Below are positions 54,927 to 63,825 of a stretch of 64,000 bases of DNA, in pieces. The notes beneath the pieces were generated by a model. The model did not search any database, had not been told where the DNA came from, and saw only the letters and a list, made by a program, of their open reading frames with translations. Both the position numbers and the translations under genes were made by a program. Within the stretch, counting starts at the first letter, position 1, and the number at the start of each line of letters is the position of its first letter. Source of the stretch: an uncultured Butyrivibrio sp. (GTDB lineage: Bacteria; Bacillota; Clostridia; Lachnospirales; Lachnospiraceae); assembly GCA_946536145.1 (NCBI GenBank), contig CAMNEA010000007.1, positions 1-64,000 on the forward strand. Reading direction: 5' to 3'.

Positions 54927-55661
54927 GTGCAAAATATTGTAAAAAGAATAATCGCGGCAGCCTTCTGGCTTTTGGTCTGGCAGGCGCTTGCGATGATAGT
55001 ACATAATAAGGTCCTGCTCGCGGGACCGGCAGAAACGGTGGCGACGCTTGGAAGACTGATGGGAGATAATTCATTCTGGCAGTCGGTGGCTTCAACGACG
55101 GGAAGGATCCTCGCCGGATTTGTGGCAGGCTCGGCTCTTGGTATAGTTTTTGGATATTTGTCTTATATTAATGAAATAGTGCGGGAGTTGCTTCGGCCGC
55201 TTGTACTTGCGCTTAAGTCGGTGCCGGTGGCGAGCTTTGTGATACTTCTTCTGATATGGTTTGGGAACCGCAACATATCGGTGATTATAGTTGCGATGGT
55301 GGTTTTCCCCATACTATATACCAATACCCTGGAGGGACTTGTAAGTACCGACAAAAAGCTCCTCGAGATGGCACGGGTATTCAGGATGCCAAGGGAGAGA
55401 GAGATAAGATACATTTTTCTGCCGGGACTGTTGCCTTTTTGGCAGGGAGCATTTAAACTTGCTATCGGCATGAGCTTCAAAAGCGGAATTGCGGCTGAGG
55501 TAATCGGACAGCCTCTTGGCACGATAGGCAACGGACTGTATCAGGCCAAGATATATCTTGAGACAGGAGAGCTCTTTGCATGGACGATAGTGACGGTTCT
55601 TGTTGCATTTATATGTGAAAGAGTGGTATTATTTTTGCTTGTGCTGCCGTCAAAGAAATGA
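54927..55661 (+). CDS. ABC transporter permease, SsuC/TauC/ThiX-like
   Basis: A 244-residue permease with about six membrane segments and a BPD_transp_1 core; the EAA loop reads LLEMARVFRMPREREIRYIFLPGLLPF. Family members move taurine, sulfonates, nitrate, thiamine precursors or metals, so the substrate is open. The start is GTG at 54927 with a weak ribosome site. No binding-protein gene lies in the unit. larB upstream hints at a nickel or cofactor precursor substrate, as inference only. Confidence 0.88.
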   Translation: MQNIVKRIIAAAFWLLVWQALAMIVHNKVLLAGPAETVATLGRLMGDNSFWQSVASTTGRILAGFVAGSALGIVFGYLSYINEIVRELLRPLVLALKSVPVASFVILLLIWFGNRNISVIIVAMVVFPILYTNTLEGLVSTDKKLLEMARVFRMPREREIRYIFLPGLLPFWQGAFKLAIGMSFKSGIAAEVIGQPLGTIGNGLYQAKIYLETGELFAWTIVTVLVAFICERVVLFLLVLPSKK

Positions 55662-55673
55662 GGGGACTTAATT

Positions 55674-56261
55674 ATGACAATCGAGATAAAGGATGTGTGC
55701 AAGTCCTTTGATGGCAGGCAGGTTCTTAAGGACTTTTCGCTCAACATTGAAGAGGAGCACAGCTACATAATTACAGGGCCGTCAGGGTGCGGTAAGACAA
55801 CGCTGCTAAGGCTTATCCTTAGACTTGAAGAACCTGATGCGGGGCACGTCAAGCTCCTTGGAGATTACAAGTATCCGTTCATCAATTCGGGCACGGTCTT
55901 TCAGGAGGACCGCCTGTGCGATAGCTTTGATGCGGTCACCAACGTTACGATGGTAAACAGGAGAGTCTACCGCGAGAATGCGATAAGTGAGCTAAAAAAC
56001 CTCCTGTCAGAGGATGAGCTTCACAAGCCCGTGCGTGAACTTTCGGGCGGACAGAGAAGGCGCGTTGCCATTGCGAGAGCTTTGGCAGTTCCAAGTGACA
56101 TCCTTATAATGGATGAGCCCTTTACGGGACTTGATGAGGCATCCAGGAGGAACGCAATCTCTTTTATAAGGGAAAAACAGGGCACCAGGCCGCTTGTTAT
56201 AACCACTCACGACACGAGCGGACTGGAATTTGGAAGAATTATAGACATGGGCATAGACTGA
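55674..56261 (+). CDS. Short ABC transporter ATPase, SsuB/TauB-like
   Basis: A 195-residue ATPase, shorter than the usual 240-260, with Walker A GPSGCGKTT, Q-loop FQEDRL, signature LSGGQRRRVAIARA, Walker B ILIMDEPFTGLD and the H-loop TTHD. It lacks the C-terminal extension of longer family members but all catalytic motifs are present, so it should be active. It starts 12 bases after the permease and ends 55 bases before the hydrogenase. Confidence 0.92.
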   Translation: MTIEIKDVCKSFDGRQVLKDFSLNIEEEHSYIITGPSGCGKTTLLRLILRLEEPDAGHVKLLGDYKYPFINSGTVFQEDRLCDSFDAVTNVTMVNRRVYRENAISELKNLLSEDELHKPVRELSGGQRRRVAIARALAVPSDILIMDEPFTGLDEASRRNAISFIREKQGTRPLVITTHDTSGLEFGRIIDMGID

Positions 56262-56316
56262 GAGATTAGTTCATGCCGGGAGAAAGCAGAGATTTATTAG
56301 GGAGAGGAGATAATGT

Positions 56317-57789
56317 ATGGTAACAAATGATGCAGGTATGAACAGCTTTAAGCACAAGATAATGGAGGAGGTCTGCAGGCTCGAATGGGACGGCAACAAT
56401 GACCAGGAGCATATCGAGCAGCTTGTACTTAAGATGATACCCGGCCCCAAGCCTGAGTACAGATGCTGTGTTTACAAGGAGAGAGAAATCGTAAGACAGA
56501 GGATTAACCTGGCAATGGCAAAGGCGCCAAGTTATAATCCCGATTCTAAAAATATAGTACAGGTTATTGATCCTGCCTGTGATGAGTGTCCGATCGCAGC
56601 ATATTCGGTTACAGATAACTGCCGTTTCTGCATGGGCAAGCCCTGTCTTCAGTCCTGCAAGTTTGGAGCTATCACACCCGGTGATACCCATATGCATATA
56701 GATCCAGCCAAGTGCAAGGAGTGCGGACTTTGTGCTCACGCCTGCCCTTACAACGCGATCGTTCACCTCGAGAGGCCGTGCAAGAAGGCATGCCCCGTAG
56801 GAGCCATCACTTATGATGAGTATGGCTACTGTAAGATCGATGAGGATAAATGTATACAGTGCGGACACTGCATCCACAGCTGTCCTTTCGCGGCAATCGG
56901 CAGCAAGACCTTCCTCGTTGATATTATCAAAGAGATCAAGGCCGGCAAGGAAGTCATCGCAATGTGCGCTCCTGCAACCGAGGGACAGTTTGGTGAGGAC
57001 ATCTCAATGGGCTCTATCAAAGAGGGACTCAAAAAGATAGGCTTTGCTGACATGGTTGAGGTAGGCCTTGGCGGTGATATGACAGCTGCCTACGAATCCG
57101 AGGAGTGGAGTGAGGCTTATAAAGAGGGTAAGAAGATGACAACCTCATGCTGCCCTGCCTTTATCAATATGCTCAAGAAGCACTTCCCCGATCAGTACAG
57201 GGACAACATGTCATCAACAGTATCACCGATGTGTGCTATCTCGAGATACCTCAAAGCCACAAGACCGGGATGCGTGACAGTCTTCATCGGACCGTGCATA
57301 GCCAAGAAATCTGAGGCGCAGGACAAATCGGTTCCGGACAACGCGGATTATGTTGTTACCTACGGAGAGCTCAGAGCTCTCATGAGATCAAGGAACGTTA
57401 CCTTTGAGCCGGTTCCTGAAGGATATCAGGAGTCTTCGATCTGGGGCAAGAGATTTGCTGCCAGCGGAGGAGTTGCCAATGCCGTTATCGAGTGTATGCA
57501 GGAGAGAGGAGAGGACACTGCAGGAATCAAGCTCCTTCGCGCAGCAGGCGGAGCGGAGTGCAAAAAGGCGCTCACCCTTCTCAAAGTCGGCAAGCTTCCC
57601 GAGGACTTCATCGAGGGTATGGTATGTCCGGGAGGATGCGTCGGCGGACCTTCCAGACACAAGAATATATCTGATATCAACAAGGCCAGAGAGAGCCTTC
57701 TCTCCAAGGCTGATGACAGAAAGGTACTTGATAATCTTAAGAATTATCCTATGGACAAATTCTCTATGCACAGAGACGGACATATTTGA
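56317..57789 (+). CDS. Monomeric [FeFe] hydrogenase, group B-like
   Basis: A 490-residue iron-only hydrogenase. The N-terminal part holds Cys-rich segments (CDECPIAAYS, CRFCMGKPCLQSCKFG) and two 4Fe-4S ferredoxin motifs (CKECGLCAHACP, CIQCGHCIHSCP). The H-cluster motifs are TSCCPAF (C278/C279), GPCIAKKSE (C327) and MVCPGGCVGG (C437, C441). In the L2 motif Gly replaces the Met of the standard MPC, and C-terminal sequence differs from group A enzymes, which points to group B. Group B enzymes are poorly characterised. GGGAGAGG precedes the ATG. Its TGA overlaps the ATG of the histidine kinase by one base. Confidence 0.9.
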   Translation: MVTNDAGMNSFKHKIMEEVCRLEWDGNNDQEHIEQLVLKMIPGPKPEYRCCVYKEREIVRQRINLAMAKAPSYNPDSKNIVQVIDPACDECPIAAYSVTDNCRFCMGKPCLQSCKFGAITPGDTHMHIDPAKCKECGLCAHACPYNAIVHLERPCKKACPVGAITYDEYGYCKIDEDKCIQCGHCIHSCPFAAIGSKTFLVDIIKEIKAGKEVIAMCAPATEGQFGEDISMGSIKEGLKKIGFADMVEVGLGGDMTAAYESEEWSEAYKEGKKMTTSCCPAFINMLKKHFPDQYRDNMSSTVSPMCAISRYLKATRPGCVTVFIGPCIAKKSEAQDKSVPDNADYVVTYGELRALMRSRNVTFEPVPEGYQESSIWGKRFAASGGVANAVIECMQERGEDTAGIKLLRAAGGAECKKALTLLKVGKLPEDFIEGMVCPGGCVGGPSRHKNISDINKARESLLSKADDRKVLDNLKNYPMDKFSMHRDGHI

Positions 57790-60700
57790 TGAAGCTTGGT
57801 AAATTTACGAGACCTTTTAAGAGCACAAGGACAGAGACTGCCATTATCAATGTGATAATGGTGGTCTTTACGTCCTTTTTTACTATCTTTTACAACGCCC
57901 ACATGTTTCACGCAGATTCCGTGAACTTTAACATGGCGGGGATGATCTATGCAGCCAGGTATCTGCCAATGATGATGACCGCTGCGTTTGGCGGTGCGAT
58001 TCCCGGCATGATAAGCGTGCTGATCGTCTTTATCTACAGAACTATCGTGGACGCAAGCTTCTCGTATCTTACATTTATTTACCTTCTGGTAGTGTGTGTC
58101 ACTGACCTTATCACCAGGAGAAAATGGTTTTCATCTCTCCCCAAAACTCTTTTGGTATGTGTCTTTATGCAGAATCTTGTGGGAGTTTTCTGGGGCATAG
58201 TGATACTGCTCCTTAGCAATCAGGGCATTTATTCTCTCACTCTAAGACAGCTTTTGTTTTTCTTTCTTAACGAGCTGCCGGGATGCCTTGGCGCAAGTCT
58301 TCTTATCTATTACATCTGGAAAAAGATCCCCGATGATAAAAAGGTATTTTTGGAAAACGGCAAATATTATATCGATCCAAAGAAGCTCACTGATGATGAG
58401 AAATATCTGGTAAGCGTAAAGCCCAGAATCGGTTTTGTGGTTACCAACATCATTGTCATTGAAGCTTTTCTTCTGGGATTATCTGCGGAGGTTGCGTCAA
58501 ATACTCTGGTTCCGACTCTGAAAGACTACGGATATGTAAGTTCACAGCAGGGGAATGTCAGGGATTATTCCGGTATAAGCAGTGTCGAGAGACTCGAGAA
58601 CAGAGTGAGTATGGATCTTCTCGAGGAGTCGAAGCTTGAGACGACTCTGTTTACAGAGACGTTCACAGGAAGATCAAATATCAACTACAGGTACAGTGTC
58701 CGTCTCGCTATGCTGATTTCCATAATAGTCATTCCTCTTGCGGTATTTTTTAACAGGTATGCGCAAAAGAGAATTGTTGAACCGATAAGGATGCTCTCGA
58801 AGGCGGTCACCCGGATATACAACGCCAATGATGACACTCTTAGCAGGAGTATCGCCGCTATTCATGATCTGAACATCACGACTAACGATGAGATAGAAGA
58901 GCTCTATCATGCTGTGGATCTGACTGTTTACAGACTTGTTGAATATATAGAACTTGTAAAGAACAGACAGAATATCGAGAATCAGCTTCAGATCGCAAGG
59001 TCTGCCAATGAGGCCAAGAGCAGATTCCTGTCCAATATTTCCCACGAGATAAGAACACCCATCAACGCAGTGCTCGGATTTGACGAGATGATACTCCGAC
59101 AGAGCACCGATGGGGAGATACTTGGGTACGCAAGGGACATCCAGAACTCCGGAAGAACTCTCCTTGCACTGATAAACGATGTCCTCGATTTTTCCAAGAT
59201 CGAGGCGGGCAAGATGGAGATCGTGCCTGTTGAGTATGAACTCGGATCTCTGATGAATGACATTGTCAATATGTCACAGCTTCGGGCTTCGGAAAAGAAT
59301 CTTAAGCTGGAAGTTAATGTGAATGAAGATATTCCGCATATTCTCTTTGGTGATGAGATAAGGATAAAGCAGTGCATAATAAATATCATAACCAACGCGG
59401 TGAAATATACCGAGACCGGAACGGTGACACTGAGCGTGGATTATGTGCCTGTTCCTGCAGACAATCCCGATGTGGATGACGATGAGTTTATTGACCTTAA
59501 GATAAGTGTCGCTGACACAGGTATAGGAATAAGACCTGAGGATATGGACAGGCTTGTTTCAGCCTTTGAGAGAATAGATGTTAAAAAGAACAGAACCATA
59601 GAGGGTACGGGACTTGGCATCAGTATAGTCACAAGTCTTCTGGAGCTTATGGGTTCAAAACTCTCGGTGCAGAGTGAGTATGGAAAGGGAAGCGAATTTT
59701 CTTTTGTAATAAGGCAGAAGGTCATTGACTGGGAAGAAGTGGGAGATTTCTCCAGAAAGGTAAGGGAGTCCCGGGATGAAATGGAAGGCTACAGGGAGAG
59801 CTTCCACGCCAAAGACGCAAGGATACTGGTTGTGGATGACACCAAGACGAATCTCACGGTAATACAGGGACTTCTGAAGCAGACTCTCATGCAGATAGAC
59901 ACGGCGATATCCGGGATGGACGCGATAAAACTGGTTAAGAAAAATAAGTATGACATAATCTTTCTTGATCACAGAATGCCAGAGATGGATGGAATACAGA
60001 CCTTCCACGCAATGAAAGAACTTTCCGACAATCTTAATACTGATACTCCTGTGGTGGCGCTCACTGCCAACGCTATCTCCGGCTCGAGGGAGATGTACTT
60101 CAGGGAGGGCTTTAGCAACTATATGTCCAAACCCGTTGATCCGGCCAAGCTCGAGGAGATGATCCTTCTTTATCTTCCAAAGGACAAGGTACAGTTGCCG
60201 GGTGATGAAGGCTTTGACAGTGATACGATGGCCTATGTTGAGGATGAGAACAGCGTTCTGATGGATCTTTTCAAGGTCAGCGGAGTTGATGTGAAGGCAG
60301 CTATTACCAGATGCGGTTCTGCAATCGGAGCCAGGGATGTGATGAGGGATTTCTGGCAGTCCATAGATGAGAGGGCGGCACTTATTGAGAAATATGAACA
60401 GGAGAATGACATAGAAAACTATACGATTTATGTTCATGGCCTCAAGAGTTCGGCGAGAGCGATCGGCGCTCTTGATCTGTCCGAGAAGGCAGAGTATCTC
60501 GAGGAATGCGGCAACAATGGAAATATAGATGAGATCAGGCTGCTCACACCGTCTCTTCTTTCTTTTTACAGAAGCTATAACACAAGACTTGAAGGACTGT
60601 TCGCGGAGGATGATGCGGATAAGCCCATGATAGATTCCGAGGATCTTGAGAATGCCTTTGCATCCATAAAAGAGTTTGTGTCCGCCTCCTATTTTGACAG

Positions 60701-60824
60701 TGCTGACGACATAATGAAAATGCTTGGTGAATACGCTATACCCGATGAGTATAAAGAAAAATACAAACAGGTGAAAAGGTTGTTGTCGGCAGTTGACAGA
60801 GACGGATTACTCAATATATTGTAA
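57789..60824 (+). CDS. Membrane hybrid histidine kinase with receiver and HPt domains
   Basis: A 1011-residue multi-domain sensor. About six to seven hydrophobic segments in residues 1-190 form a multi-helix sensor unit, then an extracytoplasmic loop and another membrane helix (about 300-320), a HAMP-like linker, HisKA (SHEIRTPINAVLG, H419), HATPase (NAVKYTETG, DTGIGI, GTGLGIS), receiver (LDHRMPEMDG, D727) and HPt (HGLKSSARAIGA, H883). It carries all parts of a phosphorelay except the output regulator. It overlaps the hydrogenase stop by one base; the two-receiver protein is 28 bases downstream. Confidence 0.93.
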   Translation: MKLGKFTRPFKSTRTETAIINVIMVVFTSFFTIFYNAHMFHADSVNFNMAGMIYAARYLPMMMTAAFGGAIPGMISVLIVFIYRTIVDASFSYLTFIYLLVVCVTDLITRRKWFSSLPKTLLVCVFMQNLVGVFWGIVILLLSNQGIYSLTLRQLLFFFLNELPGCLGASLLIYYIWKKIPDDKKVFLENGKYYIDPKKLTDDEKYLVSVKPRIGFVVTNIIVIEAFLLGLSAEVASNTLVPTLKDYGYVSSQQGNVRDYSGISSVERLENRVSMDLLEESKLETTLFTETFTGRSNINYRYSVRLAMLISIIVIPLAVFFNRYAQKRIVEPIRMLSKAVTRIYNANDDTLSRSIAAIHDLNITTNDEIEELYHAVDLTVYRLVEYIELVKNRQNIENQLQIARSANEAKSRFLSNISHEIRTPINAVLGFDEMILRQSTDGEILGYARDIQNSGRTLLALINDVLDFSKIEAGKMEIVPVEYELGSLMNDIVNMSQLRASEKNLKLEVNVNEDIPHILFGDEIRIKQCIINIITNAVKYTETGTVTLSVDYVPVPADNPDVDDDEFIDLKISVADTGIGIRPEDMDRLVSAFERIDVKKNRTIEGTGLGISIVTSLLELMGSKLSVQSEYGKGSEFSFVIRQKVIDWEEVGDFSRKVRESRDEMEGYRESFHAKDARILVVDDTKTNLTVIQGLLKQTLMQIDTAISGMDAIKLVKKNKYDIIFLDHRMPEMDGIQTFHAMKELSDNLNTDTPVVALTANAISGSREMYFREGFSNYMSKPVDPAKLEEMILLYLPKDKVQLPGDEGFDSDTMAYVEDENSVLMDLFKVSGVDVKAAITRCGSAIGARDVMRDFWQSIDERAALIEKYEQENDIENYTIYVHGLKSSARAIGALDLSEKAEYLEECGNNGNIDEIRLLTPSLLSFYRSYNTRLEGLFAEDDADKPMIDSEDLENAFASIKEFVSASYFDSADDIMKMLGEYAIPDEYKEKYKQVKRLLSAVDRDGLLNIL

Positions 60825-60852
60825 ATAATAATGTAATTTGAAAGGTATCGAT

Positions 60853-61620
60853 ATGGATAAGAGAGTTTTGCTTATAGGTATCCAGAAGAGCTTCATGGTC
60901 AATGCGATTGTCAAAGGGCTTGAGAAGGAAGAATATCAGGTATCCACCGTTGCACCTGATGAGAAGGCTGTTGATGCTGTTCCTGACAGACCAAGGATAT
61001 ATGTGCTGTACCTGGGAGACCTCACGGAAGAAAACATCCCGCTCTTTAGCTATCTTGATGAGCATATAGATTCTGAGAGATTTCTTTTATACCTCGTGGG
61101 CAACAATGAGGAGCTGACCCTGGCAACTACAACGATCGGCAAGGAAAAGATACAGGAGACTTATTTAAGACCTCTTGATGTAAAGCTTCTGGCAGAACAT
61201 CTCAATATGGTAGTGGATTATTCGGCAGTGGATGAGAGTTTGCGCAAGAAGATACTTATAATCGACGATGACGGAGCAATGCTGAGGATGCTACGCACCT
61301 GGCTGTCGGTCAAGTACCACGTATATATGTCAAGCTCGGGCAAGATCGGCCTTGCGTTCCTGCAGCAGAATGCTGTGGATCTTGTGCTTCTCGACTATGA
61401 GATGCCTGTAATGAGCGGACCTGATGTGCTTAAGGAGATAAGGGAGAATTCCAAATTGAAGGATCTGCCCGTGATCTTTTTAACTGCCAAGGATGACAAG
61501 GAGAGCGTCATGAAGGTTGTAAGCCTTAAGCCCGCCAAGTATCTGCTTAAGTCTATGCCCAAGGACAAGCTCATAGGAGCAATTGATGATTTCTTTACTG
61601 TCTACGACAGCAGAAGATAA
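60853..61620 (+). CDS. Response-regulator-like protein with two receiver domains
   Basis: A 255-residue protein. The N-terminal half (residues 1-130) has a receiver fold pattern (KRVLLIGIQKSFMVNAIVKGL) but no clear phospho-acceptor Asp, a pseudo-receiver. The C-terminal half is a full receiver: KKILIIDDDG, LVLLDYEMPVMSG (phospho-Asp D181), FLTAKDD and KPAKYLLKS. No DNA-binding or enzymatic output is attached, so it may pass phosphate or act by protein contact. GAAAGG lies about eight bases before ATG 60853; a TTG upstream is rejected. Confidence 0.88.
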   Translation: MDKRVLLIGIQKSFMVNAIVKGLEKEEYQVSTVAPDEKAVDAVPDRPRIYVLYLGDLTEENIPLFSYLDEHIDSERFLLYLVGNNEELTLATTTIGKEKIQETYLRPLDVKLLAEHLNMVVDYSAVDESLRKKILIIDDDGAMLRMLRTWLSVKYHVYMSSSGKIGLAFLQQNAVDLVLLDYEMPVMSGPDVLKEIRENSKLKDLPVIFLTAKDDKESVMKVVSLKPAKYLLKSMPKDKLIGAIDDFFTVYDSRR

Positions 61621-61643
61621 AAAAACCGGAAGGGAATAAGAAC

Positions 61644-62567
61644 ATGATTTCAAAACTTATCGACAGCATTGTATCAAAAGACGCGCCGATCGTGGTGGGA
61701 CTGGATCCGAAGCTTGACTACATACCGGGCAGGATAAAAGACGTATGTTTCGAAGAAAAGGGCAGGAACCCGGAAGGAGCTGCTGAGGCTTTCTGGCAGT
61801 TCAATAAGGAGATAATCGACTGTATATATGATATAGTTCCTGCAGTGAAGCCTCAGATAGCAATGTACGAGGAACTCGGTATCCCGGGGCTTGTGGCTTT
61901 TAAAAAGACAATTGACTACGCCAGGGAAAAAGGACTTTTTGTGATAGGAGATGTTAAGAGGGGGGACATTGGTTCGACTTCGGCATCCTACGCAGAAGCA
62001 CACCTTGGTCAGGTAAAGATTGGCGAAGAATTTTTCAGTGGCTTTGATGAGGATTTTGCTACAGTGAATCCCTACCTTGGTTCCGACGGAGTAAAGCCCT
62101 TTATTAGTGTCTGCAACAGGCAGGACAGGGGAATCTTCGTACTGGTTAAGACTTCCAACCCCTCAAGCGGGGAATTTCAGGACAGGCTCATAGATGGCAA
62201 GCCCCTCTATGAACTTGTGGCAAAGAAGGTTAACGAATGGGGCAATGAGTCGATGGACGGATCTTACAGCAACATCGGAGCTGTTGTTGGCGCGACATAT
62301 CCGCAGATGGGGCAGGCGCTTCGAAAGATCATGCCAAAGACCTACATCCTGGTTCCGGGCTACGGCGCACAGGGCGGAAAGGGAGAAGACTTGAAGGGCT
62401 TCTTTAACAGCGACGGCCTCGGCGCCATTGTGAACTCATCAAGAGGAATCATAGCTGCCTGGAAGAGTGACAAGTACAGCATTTTCTCCGATGGCAGAGT
62501 AGGAGAAGCTGCAAGGGCGGCAGCTCTTGATATGAAGAAAGATTTAGCATTGGTGAATAAAAAGTGA
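61644..62567 (+). CDS. pyrF: Orotidine 5'-phosphate decarboxylase, type 2
   Basis: A 307-residue enzyme with VVGLDPKLDYIPG, the catalytic GDVKRGDIGSTS lysine-aspartate motif, TVNPYLGSDGVKPF, VKTSNPSSGEFQD and the C-terminal VPGYGAQGGK loop. It forms UMP. The type 2 length (about 300) fits. It lies 23 bases after the receiver protein, but no other pyr genes are here, so position in a regulatory run is probably coincidental. Confidence 0.96.
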   Translation: MISKLIDSIVSKDAPIVVGLDPKLDYIPGRIKDVCFEEKGRNPEGAAEAFWQFNKEIIDCIYDIVPAVKPQIAMYEELGIPGLVAFKKTIDYAREKGLFVIGDVKRGDIGSTSASYAEAHLGQVKIGEEFFSGFDEDFATVNPYLGSDGVKPFISVCNRQDRGIFVLVKTSNPSSGEFQDRLIDGKPLYELVAKKVNEWGNESMDGSYSNIGAVVGATYPQMGQALRKIMPKTYILVPGYGAQGGKGEDLKGFFNSDGLGAIVNSSRGIIAAWKSDKYSIFSDGRVGEAARAAALDMKKDLALVNKK

Positions 62568-62603
62568 TAACATAGATATATATAATCTTTTATTGGAGGG
62601 AGT

Positions 62604-63809
62604 ATGCGTTACGTAAAGACAAATCACATTAAGATCGCAGACGTGGAAGCAAGTCTGAAGGAAGCTAACAACCTCATCGACAGTTATATTCTCGATGTAA
62701 GGCTTGGTGAGAAGGACGCACTCAGACTCAGACTTCTTTGCGAAGAGGTGATGAGACTTCTTAAGTCCATCATCGGAACAGGTATTTTTGATTTCTGGCT
62801 TGAGGGCAATTCCAGAGTGTCACAGATATATCTGACATGTGATAACAGGCTGGACAAGGCTCAGAAGCAGGAGCTGATCTCTGTTTCATCATCCGGTACC
62901 AACAGCAGCGAGACAGGTTTCTTCGGAGTTCTCAAGTCGATGTTCATGATGGAGGGAATTGAGGAAGAACAGTGGAACTTAAGGGATTACCTCGCAGAGA
63001 TATATTTAAGGAGAGAACAGGATCCGTACTCTCAGGAGGCGTGGGACAATCTCGAGAGATCCCTTGTGGCAAATCTCGCGGATGATATCGACGTATACAT
63101 AGACAGAAATATCATCAAGATGGTTGTTACCAAGGACTTCTCAGAGGCGCTTGCAACGATCGGTTCAAGGGTTCCCGAGAAGACAACGCAGTTTACTTTT
63201 GTTGACAGCAGCAAGATCAAAAGCGACGAGATATATGAGAAGGCCGAAGACCTCATTGCAGAGCTTGATCTTGATAAAAAGAGTGCGCTCCACTTAAAAC
63301 TTCTTTTTGAAGAGACAATTGGAATGCTCAAGGAACTTACCGCCGATTATCACGCTGCTATATGGTTTGAGAAATACAAGCATGAGTGCTGCATCAAGCT
63401 CACCGGCAAGACAGAGATGGATCAGGACAAGAAGGAAGGACTTCTTGAAATGGCATCGGTCAAAGAAAACTCCCTCGCCAAAGGGTTCATGGGGAAGGTT
63501 GGAGATGTTATAGAGAACGGTCTTCTCAATTACAACAATGTCATGAAACTCCAGCAGCAGTATGGAGGAGGATATGTCAACTACGGAACCATGGGTATGT
63601 ACAGCGGCATGGAAGGAATGGCAGATTCCGGCATCATGTGGTCGTTGTATGAATACAGGGGAGCACTCAAGGAGTCGATAGATGGCAACGAGACCGCGCA
63701 GGAAGCCTGGGATGAACTTGAGAAATCAATAGTTGCAAGCGTAGCCAAGGATGTGCTTGTCGGAGTAAAGGGCAACCGTCTGGATATGACTATAGTATGT
63801 GAACTGTAA
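62604..63809 (+). CDS. Internally duplicated anti-sigma-kinase-like (HATPase-type) protein
   Basis: A 401-residue protein made of two similar halves (about 1-200 and 201-401). Each half has a helix of the type LRLRLLCEEVMRLLKSI / LHLKLLFEETIGMLKEL (N-box-like, conserved Glu), a beta-rich middle, and an end (AWDNLERSLVANLADDIDVY / AWDELEKSIVASVAKDVLVG) that resembles the last strand-helix of RsbW/SpoIIAB anti-sigma kinases. The second half has a Gly/Met/Tyr-rich insert (about 305-345). The N-box Asn is not apparent, so ATP binding is uncertain. A STAS gene follows 16 bases after the stop, which supports a partner-switch role. I know no named family for the double form. Confidence 0.75.
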   Translation: MRYVKTNHIKIADVEASLKEANNLIDSYILDVRLGEKDALRLRLLCEEVMRLLKSIIGTGIFDFWLEGNSRVSQIYLTCDNRLDKAQKQELISVSSSGTNSSETGFFGVLKSMFMMEGIEEEQWNLRDYLAEIYLRREQDPYSQEAWDNLERSLVANLADDIDVYIDRNIIKMVVTKDFSEALATIGSRVPEKTTQFTFVDSSKIKSDEIYEKAEDLIAELDLDKKSALHLKLLFEETIGMLKELTADYHAAIWFEKYKHECCIKLTGKTEMDQDKKEGLLEMASVKENSLAKGFMGKVGDVIENGLLNYNNVMKLQQQYGGGYVNYGTMGMYSGMEGMADSGIMWSLYEYRGALKESIDGNETAQEAWDELEKSIVASVAKDVLVGVKGNRLDMTIVCEL

Positions 63810-63825
63810 ATAAGGAGAGAACAAT

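Noticed and set aside
57786..57788. TTG at 57786 as start of the hybrid kinase
   Set aside because: The next codon is ATG overlapping the hydrogenase stop (TGATG), the usual coupled start.
59655..60437. 260-codon antisense ORF within the hybrid kinase
   Set aside because: Mirror of the receiver and HPt coding region with no start signal.
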